Assembly (NCBI GenBank): GCA_023548195.1
Contig: JAJHZJ010000270.1
Location: 744,001 to 808,000, forward strand
Direction: 5' to 3'
Source of the DNA: Bettongia penicillata ogilbyi
Taxonomy: Eukaryota > Chordata > Mammalia > Diprotodontia > Potoroidae
Length of the DNA stretch: 64,000 nucleotides
Shown: positions 44,103 through 55,283 of the stretch, in pieces
How positions within the stretch are numbered: position 1 is the stretch's first letter
Layout: every line of letters begins with the position of its first letter
The notes under the pieces: model-generated
The model's database searches: none
The model's input: the letters and a program-made list of their open reading frames with translations, nothing else
Told to the model about the DNA's origin: nothing
Made by a program: the position numbers and the translations under genes

Positions 44103-44310
44103 GGGGCTCTTAACCTGGAGTCATGAACCACATTTTCAGGGAGATATCAGGGAATCGGTGAACTGGATGGAAAAAAATATCATTTCTATTTTCACTAACC
44201 TGTAAATGAAATTCAAGATTTCCTTCGATTATGGTTTTTTAAAAATTCTTATTTAGAGAAGGGGTCCATAAGCTCCACCAGGCCATCAAAGTTGGTTCAT
44301 GAAACTGTTC
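44103..44310 (-). mobile_element. hAT-like non-autonomous element, reverse copy (tentative)
   Basis: GGGGCTCTTAACCTGGAGTC and GGGGTCCATAAGCTCCACCA mark the edges. It is the same family as 27693-27860. Confidence 0.55.
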
Positions 44311-44330
44311 TAAATAGCTAAGTGATGGCT

Positions 44331-44553
44331 CTTTGTTGTCGTTGTTTGGTCATGTCTGACTCTCCATGACCCCATTTGGGGTTTTCTTGGCAAAGATACT
44401 GGAATGGTTTGCTGTTTCCTTCTCCAGCTTATTCTGTAGATGAGGAAACTGAGGCAAATAAGGTTACGTGACTTGCCCAGGGTCACACAGCTAAGTGTCT
44501 GAGGCTGGACTCAGGTCTTCTGAGTCCAAGCCTCAGCACCACCTAGCTGCCCC
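44331..44553 (-). mobile_element. Marsupial-type SINE, antisense
   Basis: GTTGTTTGGTCATGTCTGAC, CCCCATTTGGGGTTTTCTTG and AGCACCACCTAGCTGCCCC are present. AAGTGAT occurs at both flanks and may be a short target-site duplication. Confidence 0.88.
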
Positions 44554-44639
44554 AAGTGATTCTTCTAGTCATTCCGCCATTTGGGCCCACGTCTCTCCTG
44601 AATCCAAGGCCAGTGTCTCTCCCTAGACCCCAATAAAGA

Positions 44640-45634
44640 AAACTGGATTTACAGTCAGTGGATTTGGTTCCAAATCTCTCCTTTTTTACTTTCTACTTGA
44701 ATGACCTTAGACAGGTCACTTAACCTGGTTCTCAATTTTCCTCATCTATAAGATGAGGCAGTTGGATTCAGTGACATTTGAGGTCCCTTTCTCTTTCTCT
44801 ATGGCCCTGTTGTCCACAATTCTACAAGCAATCAAAATTGTAGGCACCGATGCAGAGGGAGGGAGGGACTTTCAAATACAGAGAGATATTAGAAGCTTCT
44901 GCTCCATTCTTTCAAGTCCTCACTGAGAGGTAACCTCTTCCAGGAATCCCTCCCTGACTCCCTTGGGTGAATGTGACTCCTCCCTTCTCAAATTTTCCTT
45001 TGTCTGGACCTCTCATTTGCCCAGAGGCAAATCATTATCCATAGTCCTCTTGTACTGGCATGAGCTGAGAGGAAGAGGGGATGGAAAGACCATTTTCTTA
45101 TCCTTTTCTCATTCAATATGAGAGGGAGGTAGCAGTTCATAAACTAACCTATTAGCAGGCAGGATGGATCTAGGAATATCTCATAACATAAAATAGATGC
45201 CTTTCCTCACCAAATGGTCTCATCCCTGTTGAAACAGGCAAGATATTGTCTAAATATAGGCATAGTTAAGGTTGAAGACCTTGCAACCAGTAAGATGTAC
45301 CAGCCTCCAAGAACATGGGTCTCAAGTGGCTGAGTGGAGGAATGAGAAATAGATGGCAGAAATCGCCAGGTGCCAACACCAGGAGTCTGCAGGAAACCAT
45401 ATCAGGCCCTGGGAGCACTACCCACAATGTGCTAGCCCCTCATTGGCTTCCTTCCTAAAGAAAGCAGGCGAGAGACAGGAACTCAGACTAAAAGTGGATT
45501 AAATTCTAAAGAAAGACAAAAATGACACTTGCAAGTTGCAAATTAATTCCTTTTCCTCATCATGATGATTTGAGGAAGAAACTTGGCTTTTGTTTTTCCT
45601 GGACGTTACTGTATTGATGGAAAGAGAGAAAAAC
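44640..45634. other. MIR, L2 traces and unassigned intron
   Basis: 44640-44820 is a sense MIR (ACAGGTCACTTAACCTGGTT). 44925-45010 is L2-like (CTCTTCCAGGAATCCCTCC). 45011-45634 is not recognised. Confidence 0.45.
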
Positions 45635-45952
45635 TTAGCTCCCTCGAGCTCTTGAAGCAGACTTTGGGGGTTCAGGTACTGACCCAAGAAAATCTGCCTT
45701 CAAGTGTGGTGATTATATCCATCTGCTTCCCAAACACTGGTCAAGAACCGCCCTTGCCCCCAAGCATCTGTACCTTTCCAGGAAGTAAAACCCTAAGCTC
45801 CCTCAAGCTCTTGAAGCAGACTTTGGAGGTTCAGGTACTGACCCAAGAAAATCTGCCTTCAAGTGTGGTGATTATATCCGTCTGCTTCCCAAACACTGGT
45901 CAAGAACCGCCCTTGCCCCCAAGCATCTGTACCTTTCCAGGAAGTAAAATCC
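45635..45952 (+). repeat. Recent 159-bp tandem duplication
   Basis: Copies at about 45635-45793 and 45794-45952 differ at only a handful of bases. The period is 53 codons, so a 125-codon open frame (45583-45960) passes through both copies. No domain or splice context supports coding. Confidence 0.95.
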
Positions 45953-46084
45953 TATTCTGAGGAAAACCAATTTAAATAATTCCAACCAAGGCACATCCAT
46001 AAAAGCATTTCGGAATCCATCTGCCTTCTTTTTGATGACTCTGAGCTATTAAAGCAAGAACAACAGACTGTCTGGAGCACCTAC

Positions 46085-46260
46085 TTAGCATCCACATGAT
46101 GCCAGGCACTCTGGGAGGTATACAAGGGATATCAGAAGATTATGAGCCCCCCAAGGAAATTGTAATCCAATTGAGGGAGGAGATGTGAAATAATCAGAGA
46201 ACAGGAGAGTATATAATGTGCCTAATTACGTGGTACAGACAATAAAATGCAAAAGATGTT
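46085..46260 (-). repeat. L2 3'-end fragment, antisense
   Basis: ATGATGCCAGGCACTCTGG, AAATTGTAATCCAATTGAGG and GGAGATGTGAAATAATCAGA fit reverse L2. Confidence 0.6.
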
Positions 46261-46423
46261 AGAAAAGGGAAAAATTGGTGCAGAGTCAGTCAGCAATTAT
46301 CTACTGAGTGCCTGTGTTCGAGGCAATGTTGACCAGAATCACCTAGGATGGCTTTGTATGAAGGTTATTAGGCTTGATGGTAGAAGTTCCGAGTTGGAAG
46401 GTCCCTCCAACGACAATCTAGTG

Positions 46424-46538
46424 CAGGGGTGGGGAACCTCCAGCTTCGAGGCCACATGTGGTCTTCTAGTTCCTCAGGTTCTGCCCTTTGACTGAATCCA
46501 AACTATGTGGCCTTGAGGCTGCAGATTCCCCACCACTG
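46424..46538. mobile_element. hAT-type MITE, about 115 bp
   Basis: CAGGGGTGGGGAACCT at the left and AGATTCCCCACCACTG at the right are imperfect terminal inverted repeats. Flanks ATCTAGTG and ATTCTAGT suggest an 8-bp target duplication with slippage. No transposase. Confidence 0.8.
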
Positions 46539-46839
46539 AATTCTAGTCTATCCTGTGCCTGGGGAAAAAAAAAATCTTTGCATCCTATTTTGCAAATGTT
46601 TTTTGGTCTTCTTTGCATGAAGATTTCCAATGGGAGGAAACCTACTACTCCTTGGAGTTAGGTCCTCTGACTCTAAAGACAGTCTTCTTTCTACTCTACT
46701 AGGATGGGAGTATGAACTAATTGTTGAAGGGCAAGAATGACATTCCAAGTAGAGAAACAGCATGCACAAAGATACTGAATGGCTATGGGTAGACATTCAA
46801 AAAGATGGAGTGGTTTCCCTTCTCCTTGCCATGACAAAT

Positions 46840-48420
46840 CCATCTATGTGTACCCTGCATCCCATCCCCTCTCATCTTCAACAGATTTGCCCCTGCTTTC
46901 ATCGCCACTCTCTCTATTCTTCAGTCTCTCCCTATCTACTTACTAGCTCATTCCCTCCCTCTTGTCTCCAGGCACACTCATGTCTCCTCCATTCATAAAA
47001 GCTCTCATTTAATCTGACCATCCCCACTATTGCCCAACATCGCTTCTCCCCTTCTCAGTGAAAATCCTCGAGAAAGCCAGGGACTCTTCTCCTCTCACTC
47101 TCTTCTGAACCCTCTGCCATCTAATGCTATACTCCAAAATAACGATGGCTCAGTTGCCCAATCTAATGACCTTCTCTCAATCCTCATCATTCTTGACCTC
47201 TTGGCAACCTCTGACACTATTGGTCAGCAGCTCTTCTCTCCTGGACTGTCCCCTCCCTGCCTGTCCCTTCTTAATCTCTCATTGAATCTTCCTCTAGGTC
47301 ATGCCTGCTAACAACAGGTATCCCTCCAAGCTCTGTCCTGGGCACTCTTCTCCTCTCCCTCTGTTATGTCTCACCCCATGATCTCATCAGCTCCCATGGA
47401 CTCAATTATCATCTCAAAGCAGAGATCTCTACGTCCATCCTCTCAAGCTTCAGTCCTGCATCAAGAAATACCTTTGGGACATCACGAACTAAATGTCCCA
47501 TAGACATCTCGAACCCAACATGTCCAGAACAGAACTCATTATTTTACTCCCCCAAATCATCCCCTTTCCCCAACTTCCTATTACTATCGAGCATGCTGTG
47601 AACCTCAATGTCATCCTCAACTCCTTGTTCTTACTCAGCCCATATATCCAATATGGTGCCAAATCTTAGCATTTCTATCTTTGCAACATCTCTCATGTCA
47701 TCTCCTTCCCTCGCACAATGACCACCCTGATATAGGCTCTCACCACTTCTCACCCAGACTATTGCACTAGTGTCCCTATCTCGAGTCTCTCCCTAGTGTA
47801 ATTCATCCTCCACTTGGCTGCCAAGATGATTCTCCCAGAGCGCTTGTCTAACCATGTCATCCCCTATTTCCACCCTCACTTCATGACCTTGAACGATTCC
47901 CTTTTATCTCCAACATGAAACACAAGTTACTCTGCTTGGTGTTTAAAGCCCCACTACAACCTGGCTCCTTTCTACCCTTCCATTCTTCATACACATCAGT
48001 CCTCTTGGCCACATGCTCTTTGATCCAGCCACACAGGCCTTCTTGTGTTTCTTGCTCATTACACTCCATCTCCCAGCCCTCTCTATATATAATAGCTCTG
48101 CCTCATGCATGGGGCATGCATGAGCTCTTCCTCATCACATCTACCTCTTGGCTTCTCTGGCTTCCTTCAAGACTTAGCTTAAACCCGCCTTCTTTGGGAT
48201 GCCTTTCTGATCCCTCCCAGGTGCTACTATCTCCCTCTTTGAGATTCTCTTTCATTAACTCTGTGTACATCTTATCTTACAAAGGGTACCTAGTTATTGA
48301 CATATCTTCCCTATTAGAAGGTTTGCCTTGAGGGTAGGGACTGGGTTTTGCCTTTCTTGTATTCCCAGTGTTTAGCCCAGGGTCTAGCACAAAGTAAGCA
48401 CTTATGAGCTGCTTGCTGAC
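46840..48420 (+). repeat. Long L2 LINE copy (late ORF2 plus 3' UTR), sense
   Basis: This 1.6 kb stretch reads in L2 order: CTCGAGAAAGCCAG, CTTGACCTCTTGGCAACCTC, CATGTCCAGAACAGAACTC, CACCCAGACTATTGCACTAG, CACTACAACCTGGCTCC, GCCACACAGGCCTTCTTG and the 3' tail TTGAGGGTAGGGACTGGG. The reverse-transcriptase end is frameshifted (for example at the 'GTTTAAAGCCCC' block near 47940), so the copy is dead. Confidence 0.85.
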
Positions 48421-48599
48421 CAATCTGATTGGACATTTAATGAGATAGAAAAATCAGATGAAAAAAAATGAAGAAAGACCTTGAAAGACAAATATAATTT
48501 GGACTAGAATTCATAGGCAGCAGGTAGGGGCATTTTGTAGGTCTTGAGTAGGCAAGTGACAGGAAAAAGGGGGACATTTTTTATGAATTCTCATTTATG
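48421..48599 (-). repeat. Possible antisense L2 fragment
   Basis: TAGGTCTTGAGTAGGCAAGTGACAGG-type text resembles reverse L2; weak. Confidence 0.3.
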
Positions 48600-49280
48600 C
48601 AGTGAGTTCACTGCCATGCAAAGAAATGTCCTAACCCTGCCCCATGTAGGGATTGGTGTCGACCTCACATCATCCTGGAGCAATCACCAGCCATTGCCAT
48701 AGCTTTCTCCCCTTCTTCCTGACCCAAGTTGCAGGGGTTGTGCTGGGCATCTCTCAGATGGAAATTCACATTGCTGTCATTGGCGTCATTGGTCATTTGT
48801 GGGAGTGGTCATCAAGGAAGAGGAAGCTCTGGCTTCCTGGGTCACTCAGCTTAGTGCTTGTAATAGCCTTTTCCTACATTATAGCAAGACCATCTGAAGG
48901 CTGGGGAATAAAGACAGGTGGTAAGACCCCAATATCAAACCCAACTGTAGGTACCACCAACACCATCAAATGAGCCTTCACAGTAGTTGGTAGCCAAACA
49001 TCTGTCAGGAGAAGCTGAAGTAGTCCTAACATGACACTCACCTTTACTACAGGGCTAAGAAACCCAGCCTGGGACTTGCCCCCAAGACTCTCTATCCCAG
49101 TGAGCAGCTGCAAGTGCAGACCTGGAGCTGTGGAGCCCAAGGAGGAGCTGGGGATTGGGGGCAGCAGGAGGGACGAAAAGATCACACCAAGGAATCTGGA
49201 GGAGGAATGTTCCTCCTGCATCCTCCCTGGTGAAACCACCCAGACTCTGGCCAACAAACATCAATGGAGATAGCATGTGT
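48600..49280. other. Unassigned low-repeat stretch with open frames on both strands
   Basis: It holds open frames of 106 codons (+, 48653-48973) and 127 codons (-, 48874-49257), overlapping on opposite strands. No domain, repeat phrase or splice site pair was recognised. An old processed pseudogene cannot be excluded. Confidence 0.3.
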
Positions 49281-49979
49281 TGTTGGTACTGAGGCTTTTG
49301 TCAAATGATAATATTTTGTATTTGTGTAGTAACTGCCTTCCAAGTAGCAGAGCTGTTCATAGTCATTATTGTATCGATTTTCTGAGTCTTTTGCCTGGAG
49401 ATTGATTCAGGGCTCATATTAATGGGCCTTTAACAGATGAAGTAGGAACAGGTTAAGAGACTAGCCATGCATCAGAGCTATAGCTAGCACAGGGCAAACA
49501 CAGCTTTGACCCATGTTGGGCAGTGGGGGCAGGAAGAGGGAGGGTAGTATTCCTCCTTGTAACCACCACTGTTCCCACATTTGACCTTGCTAACCAACTC
49601 AGTATACCCACCCTAAAGCCACTTGCACCTCAGAGTCCTGTCACTGTGATGATGGTAGCCTTTCTCCCACATGGGTAAGGTTCTGATCACCTCCTCTTTT
49701 AGTGTGACAATACATATGATCATCTGTCTTCCATGACCACAATGCCACACAACCCCTCCCTGCTCCCAATATCAACCTTCCCTCCCCTTAAACAATACAA
49801 GTACCAGTATTCCAAGTTGTATCTCTGCCATGATCAAAAAGTGGGTTAGAAAGGCCTGTTCTGTTCAGTGAAGGAGGTTGAGCTATTTGGATAATACCCT
49901 GGTTTCAATTACTTAAAAAGATAGGGAGGGGAACCCTACTTCTTGCTCATAATGTGGTATTTGGCTGAATGGCCATTAA
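49281..49979. other. Unassigned intron sequence
   Basis: An antisense MIR-like trace lies at about 49310-49520. No gene. Confidence 0.4.
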
Positions 49980-50150
49980 ATGAATAGGTGTAGTTGAAAA
50001 TATGCTGGTTCAGAGTCAGGAGAACTGGTTTTGAACCCTGACTCAGCCCCGGGTCATCTGTCCTCTGGACCTCTCATCTCCTCATCTATAAAATAAAGAG
50101 GCCAAGCTAGATAATCTCTGATGTCTCTTTCAGCTATAACTCTACGAGCC
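49980..50150 (+). repeat. MIR-type SINE, sense
   Basis: GGTTCAGAGTCAGGAGAACTG, CTCATCTCCTCATCTATAAA and TGATGTCTCTTTCAGCTATA are in order. Confidence 0.7.
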
Positions 50151-50159
50151 TGTAAATAA

Positions 50160-50340
50160 AGCATGACTTTATTTTGGCCTTATTAATTATTGCTTAAAAA
50201 TGGCCCCATGGCTATGAAGTTATGATACTTTGTGCATTTAAATGAATTAATTTAAATGTAAATCATTACTGAACAAATTATTGTCCATTATTAGCTTTTT
50301 TGTAAGAACGTTTTCAAATCCACCCCATCCCCCATCCCCT
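50160..50340. other. AT-rich homeobox-like island
   Basis: TTATTAATTATTGC, CATTTAAATGAATTAATTTAAATG-type inverted arms (CATTTAAA/TTTAAATG) and ATTATTAGC cluster within 150 bp. No repeat is recognised; this is a candidate conserved non-coding element. Confidence 0.3.
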
Positions 50341-51341
50341 GCCATTATCCGTAGATATTAGAGCCAAAAGAGACCTTCTGATTCTGTGGAATTATTTACA
50401 GTTTCAATTCCAACTTTAATAGCACCTTGGGTACATCTGTGAAATTGTCATGGGGCCAAAGAAGATGACAAGCCCCCTCCCCTAAAACGAGTACTTAAAA
50501 CTGATCTTGAATCATTGATTAACATAGACTGTAAGAGCTGGACAAGGCCTGAGAGATCAATCAGTTAATCTATGCGCATTCCTTAGCTGGCCAGACTACA
50601 CTACGCTAGGTGCTGGGGCTATCACAGAAACCTGAGTCAGTCCCTGTTCATGGTGCTCTACTTGGTGTGGGGCCCATGGCCACATCAGCCCTGAATTCAG
50701 ATACCAGAAAATCTGGTTACTTGTCCCAGCCATTCCTCTGTCTGTGTGGCCTTAAGCAGGTCACTAGTCCTCTGTGGGCCTCAGTTTTCTCTTCTGTAAA
50801 ATGATACTCTTGGACTCGATATCTCTAAAGTCACGGGAGTATGTGATTTTGACCTGAAAAAGATCGTCAAGATGACTGAGACCGGACCTCCCATTTTACA
50901 ACTAAAGGCAACTGTGGCCCAGAGAAAGAAAATGAGGAAATGCCTCCAAGGTTAAGAAAAGAAGAGATCCAAACCCAGGTCCTCCTAATTCTACATCCCA
51001 GTTCTCTTGCCACTCCACCAGTAAAATCACAGGATTACAAATCATAGCTTTAGAGCGGGGAAGGACTTTAGATATTGTATCATCCAAGCCTTTTTACAGA
51101 TGGGGAAACTGAGGCACAGACGGGGAAAGGACTTGTCCAGTCCCCCCAAGTGAGAGAATTGATGTGTTACATATTTGTTGAATAACCAAAACGTGTAAAT
51201 CGAATGCAACTTGCAGAAAACTTTATCTCTGCCTCCTAAGAACTTCCTCTCTCAGCTGACAATAATCATCCAACTCATCACTGTCTTTTCCTTTGCCTGA
51301 GTCTTGAGGGTTGGGCAAAACCTTTGTTTAAAATATGTGGC
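50341..51341. repeat. Mosaic of MIR-type fragments
   Basis: 50670-50830 sense MIR (GTGTGGCCTTAAGCAGGTCA). 50870-51010 and 51045-51150 antisense pieces (ACAGATGGGGAAACTGAGGC). Confidence 0.6.
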
Positions 51342-51357
51342 AGTGCCATCTAGTGTC
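51342..51357 (-). promoter_or_regulatory. Possible CTCF-type motif
   Basis: AGTGCCATCTAGTGTC resembles the reverse CTCF core (GCGCCATCTAGTGG) with one key mismatch. Sequence match only. Confidence 0.25.
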
Positions 51358-51399
51358 TGCTCAGCACCTCCAGGCTCCTTCCTTTCCTTCTAAACCATT

Positions 51400-52085
51400 C
51401 CTTTGTTGAAATGGACCAAGTAGTGGAAGATTTTACCAGCGTCAGGAAAGCAAGCAAAATCCAGACTCACAGGTGGCTTCAAAGAGCACCATGGGCTGCT
51501 GTTCTTTTGGACGATAATCCCTTTGGAAGATTGCAGCTGAAAACTGTTTCATTAGCAGTTGGGACGGTGTGTCCCTCTCAGACACAGGCAGGGTGAGAAT
51601 TCATATGAACCTAATATTAAGCTCTCCAGCGACAATTTTGCCAAGCCGTTTTTAAGGGAAAACAGAAGGCAGAAAAGAAGGAAGAAAATCTGGTGAAGAG
51701 TTCTTTTGCCAAGTCTCCTCCACCTCCCACTGCAAATTGCATGGAGATACCAGTCATTTTACAAACTGTAAAGGAATGTGATAAATGCTGCTTAAGGCTC
51801 AGACTGGGCCATTATTATCCTCTTTTCCTCATGTGTCCCTAGACCCCCCGCAGCCCACAACTGCTCTGATCTTGGCACTAATGTGGCTCAATATATTTTG
51901 CTTATTGATTTTTAAGTGTTACTGATGCCTTTGGGGGTTTTAAATATCACAGTCCTATCTTCTGTAGTACCTACCCATACCCCACTGAACCCTCCCGTGT
52001 AACAAAGAAAAGCAAAGCAACTTTCTCTAAGATATTCCACATTCTACTCCTCTACCAAAAGAAAATAAATAGGCTTCATGATCTC
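51400..52085. other. Repeat-free intron island
   Basis: No repeat phrase is seen over about 680 bp. CpGs are slightly enriched (GCGTCAGG, GGACGATAAT, GGACGGTG, AGCGACAA, GCCGTTT). A 61-codon open frame at 51411-51596 has no supporting feature. Confidence 0.3.
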
Positions 52086-52089
52086 TTTT

Positions 52090-52440
52090 TCAGGTGAATG
52101 TGTGACCCTCATTTATTCCCTCCAAACCTCAGTTTCCTGTTTTGTAAAATGAGGAGTTTGGAAAAATTATCCTCTAAAGTCCTTTCCAGCTCCAGTCCAT
52201 GATCCTATAATTCTGTTCACCTCCTGGAAGGCATTTACCTGCAGGGGAGAGTGGGGAGAACAGAGAGGACAAGAGGCAGCATGGAGTCCGAGGATGTGGG
52301 CTTGAGTCCTAGCTCTATCATTTATTCCACTGTGTGACCTTAGACAAGTCACATAGCCTCTCTAGATCTCAGTCTCCTAATCTGTAAAATCAGAGTTGGA
52401 CTAGGTGACCTCTGACTCCTCTCCATTTTGTTCTGTGGAC
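52090..52440 (+). repeat. Two MIR-type SINE fragments, sense
   Basis: 52090-52210 (CTCAGTTTCCTGTTTTGTAA) and 52270-52440 (GTGACCTTAGACAAGTCACA, CTCAGTCTCCTAATCTGTAA). Confidence 0.7.
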
Positions 52441-52840
52441 CTCTGCAGAAATAGTTGGGTGGAAAATGGGTCTCACTTGCTGTTTAATAGGAATGTTCAA
52501 CCAGAATAACAGAATCTCTTCCTGGCCCGTTGCTTCCCATTGTGAAAGCAAATTCCCTCATTCACTTATTCCCTCCCTGAATCGTTCATCCTCTGAGGGG
52601 CCTTAACCAAAAGATCCCTCCATTCAGCTTGACAACCTTTGATTTATACTATAAGAGGAAGAGTACCTGAGACTGGACTCTTAGGTGGTCCCCAGTGGAT
52701 AAACACTGCAGGCTTGCTGGGCCCTGGGAAATACATTAGCTTGGCCAGTGCCAAGAGATGATTGAGAGGAGTGGTAACGGGAATGGCCAGCACTCCTTTG
52801 TCTCTGCCCTCTTCCTTTCTTCCTGTTGCCTTATTTAAGG

Positions 52841-52851
52841 GTGTGTGTGTG

Positions 52852-52908
<57 letters not shown>
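52841..52908. repeat. (GT)n microsatellite
   Basis: 68 bp of GT with one GGGG interruption near 52851. 52441-52840 before it shows no recognised feature. Confidence 0.97.
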
Positions 52909-52910
<2 letters not shown>

Positions 52911-52989
52911 GAGGGAGGGCGGTGCACTGTCAGTGTGTATATGGATCCAGCCAAAAGGAGAGAGACATTTCACGAAGACTAGCTATTTC

Positions 52990-53590
52990 TGAACCACCAC
53001 ACTGATAATTAGAGTTTATCACCACTTTAAAAATTAAAAACAAAAATCCTAGTTCTAAGACTTGCTGTTGCCCAGTTCATAATAGGGTTTAAATCTTATA
53101 TTCTGTCATTACCTTTGTGATCTTGGAGAAGTCAATCTCCCTAGGCCTCAGTTTCCTTTCATGCAAAATGATTAAGTTGACCCAGATGACCTCTGCTTCT
53201 CCATCCAGCTTTGGGTCGGTGCTTCTATTACCTAAATACCAGAGGAGTTTGTATTTATATCCCTAGCACTTAGCACAATGCCTGGAACATAGTAGGTGCT
53301 TATTAATACTTATTGATATATCAGAGATTTTTATGTGTATTTGTGTGTAGGCTAAAAGTCAGGAGGAACTAATGTCACATCCCCCCACACATGCACACAC
53401 ACGCACACACACACACACACTGCTAGCTGTATGATCCTCAGCAAGCAAATCTGCTTCTCTGGGCCTCGGTTTCCTCACCTGTAACAATGACCTCTGAGGT
53501 CCTTTCCAGCTCTCAGCCCTTGATCCTATAAATGTTCTGACTCCAGACCCAATATTACTCCTGCTGCTCAACCTATCACACGTTGGCATA
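52990..53590 (+). repeat. MIR and L2 fragments with a short CA run
   Basis: 53060-53230 sense MIR; 53250-53325 L2 3' end (GCACAATGCCTGGAACATAG); CA-rich run 53390-53420; 53425-53540 sense MIR end. Confidence 0.6.
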
Positions 53591-54849
53591 CCCAGTAGGT
53601 ACTTTATAAACAATGAGGCAGTCCTGAAAAGCAGGGATCTGTTCTAGCTTGCTCCTCTCTACCAGCACCTCCTTTGTTCAGATCAGAGTAAGGGTATGGG
53701 GTAATCTTTGCTGAGAGAGTGTGCATCCTTGTCCTTGGGAACATATTGTGAAGCATTTTATCCTTTCCTGTTAAATGAGATCAAGGTGAATTACAGAGGA
53801 GCCTTTTTTCAAGCTCTTAGCCTCCAGGAGCAGTACCCTTCAGAGGGTTTTCCTGGATTGTCCCTCATTATGCCCCAGGACCGTGGTTGGCTAAGGCTCT
53901 CAGTCACAGCTCTGGATTAGGCTCTCATATATTTAATATTTTTGTAATGATAAGATCTGTTCCTCTTGATCATATTATCCAGCATTTGCAGCACTTAGTA
54001 GGTATTTAACAAATATTTATTGTGGATGATAAATACCTCTCAGTTCCCTAGACTCTAAAACCCTATGTAAGTTATAGAAGAGTCACTCTTTGGTACTGGG
54101 TATTGGTGGAAGGAGTTTCTACCTCTGGAAGTTCCCTACAGTGATTAAAAACACAAATCTCCTCCTTTATCATCATTGTCTTATAGACATCTACTCAGAA
54201 TGAGTTGGGGGCAGGACCAAGGATAGTGCTCAGGAGCCTTAGATCACCATGGGCACCTAGTATAGGCTTCTCATTTCAGAGCTTTGAGGCTCAAATAAGA
54301 CTATATGTACAAAGTACTTCATAAATTATAGCATGCTGTATAAATATCCATTATTATTACTGCTGCGATTACAGATGAGAAAACTGAGGCCACCAAAGAG
54401 GGGCCCCTGACTTCTGATCTGGGCTCAATTCTACTAATGCATAGTACTGAGGATGGCCTTGGAGAAGCTGCCTTCCTTTCTCAGATGGCATTTTTGTGTG
54501 CTTATTATTTTAATGGCTCACCTGCTACTGCCGTACCAAGGCCTCATCCTTCTTGACAAACATATACTTAAATTGAAGTGCTCATGGCTCAGTTTTTACC
54601 CACCTGGCACCAATAGCAAAACCACACAAGACATATTTTGCCTCTGGTAACCCCTGACCGAATTTGCAGACCACCAACATTTCCCACAGATTGGACAGAG
54701 TGTTTTAGAGCAAAATAAAAGGCTAGGTTTTGGAAAGTAACCTCTAAATCCAGTATCTTCAACCAAAACATTGAAATATGCAGGTTCCAACCATCATCCT
54801 GAAACAGCTAGGATCATAGTATCATGGGGTTTAGGGAGAGTTTAAAGGT
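53591..54849. other. Unassigned intron with short L2/MIR traces
   Basis: 53975-54030 is an L2-like tail. 54280-54400 is an antisense MIR piece (AGATGAGAAAACTGAGGCC). The rest is not recognised. Confidence 0.4.
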
Positions 54850-55060
54850 TCAGAAGGGTATTTCAGTTGCACATGGATGCCATCAGTGCTGAGCCTGTGT
54901 TGATAAGCTCTTTGTGCCCATAGATATCAGCATAGATCAATACAATCTATGCTCCCGATTTCTATGATAAATGAGTACCATTATGATCTAATTAGCAAGG
55001 CTTATATTTGAAATGGATAAATTGCCTCAATGGCCCTCCTAATCTGGAGCCACTTCTGTT
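54850..55060. other. Repeat-free island with a perfect 9-bp inverted repeat
   Basis: AGCATAGAT (54930-54938) and ATCTATGCT (54946-54954) are exact inverted arms around 7 bases. TAATTAGC lies downstream. Candidate conserved element. Confidence 0.3.
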
Positions 55061-55198
55061 AAGATTCTCAAATGAGGTCCCTGTCTGTTGCATAAATGAA
55101 GGAGAAGAAAAACATCCATTTAAATATTTATTTGCTCCAGTGAAGGGTAAACCTTTCTTCCATGTTAGATTTCTGTAGCTAGGCTTTTCTCATTAATG

Positions 55199-55201
<3 letters not shown>

Positions 55202-55280
<79 letters not shown>
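55202..55280. repeat. (GT)n(GA)n compound microsatellite
   Basis: About 15 GT units pass directly into 25 GA units without interruption. Confidence 0.98.

Positions 55281-55283
<3 letters not shown>

Noticed and set aside
47915..48331. 138-codon plus-strand frame
   Set aside because: It lies inside the L2 LINE copy and is out of frame with the L2 reverse-transcriptase remains after a one-base shift.
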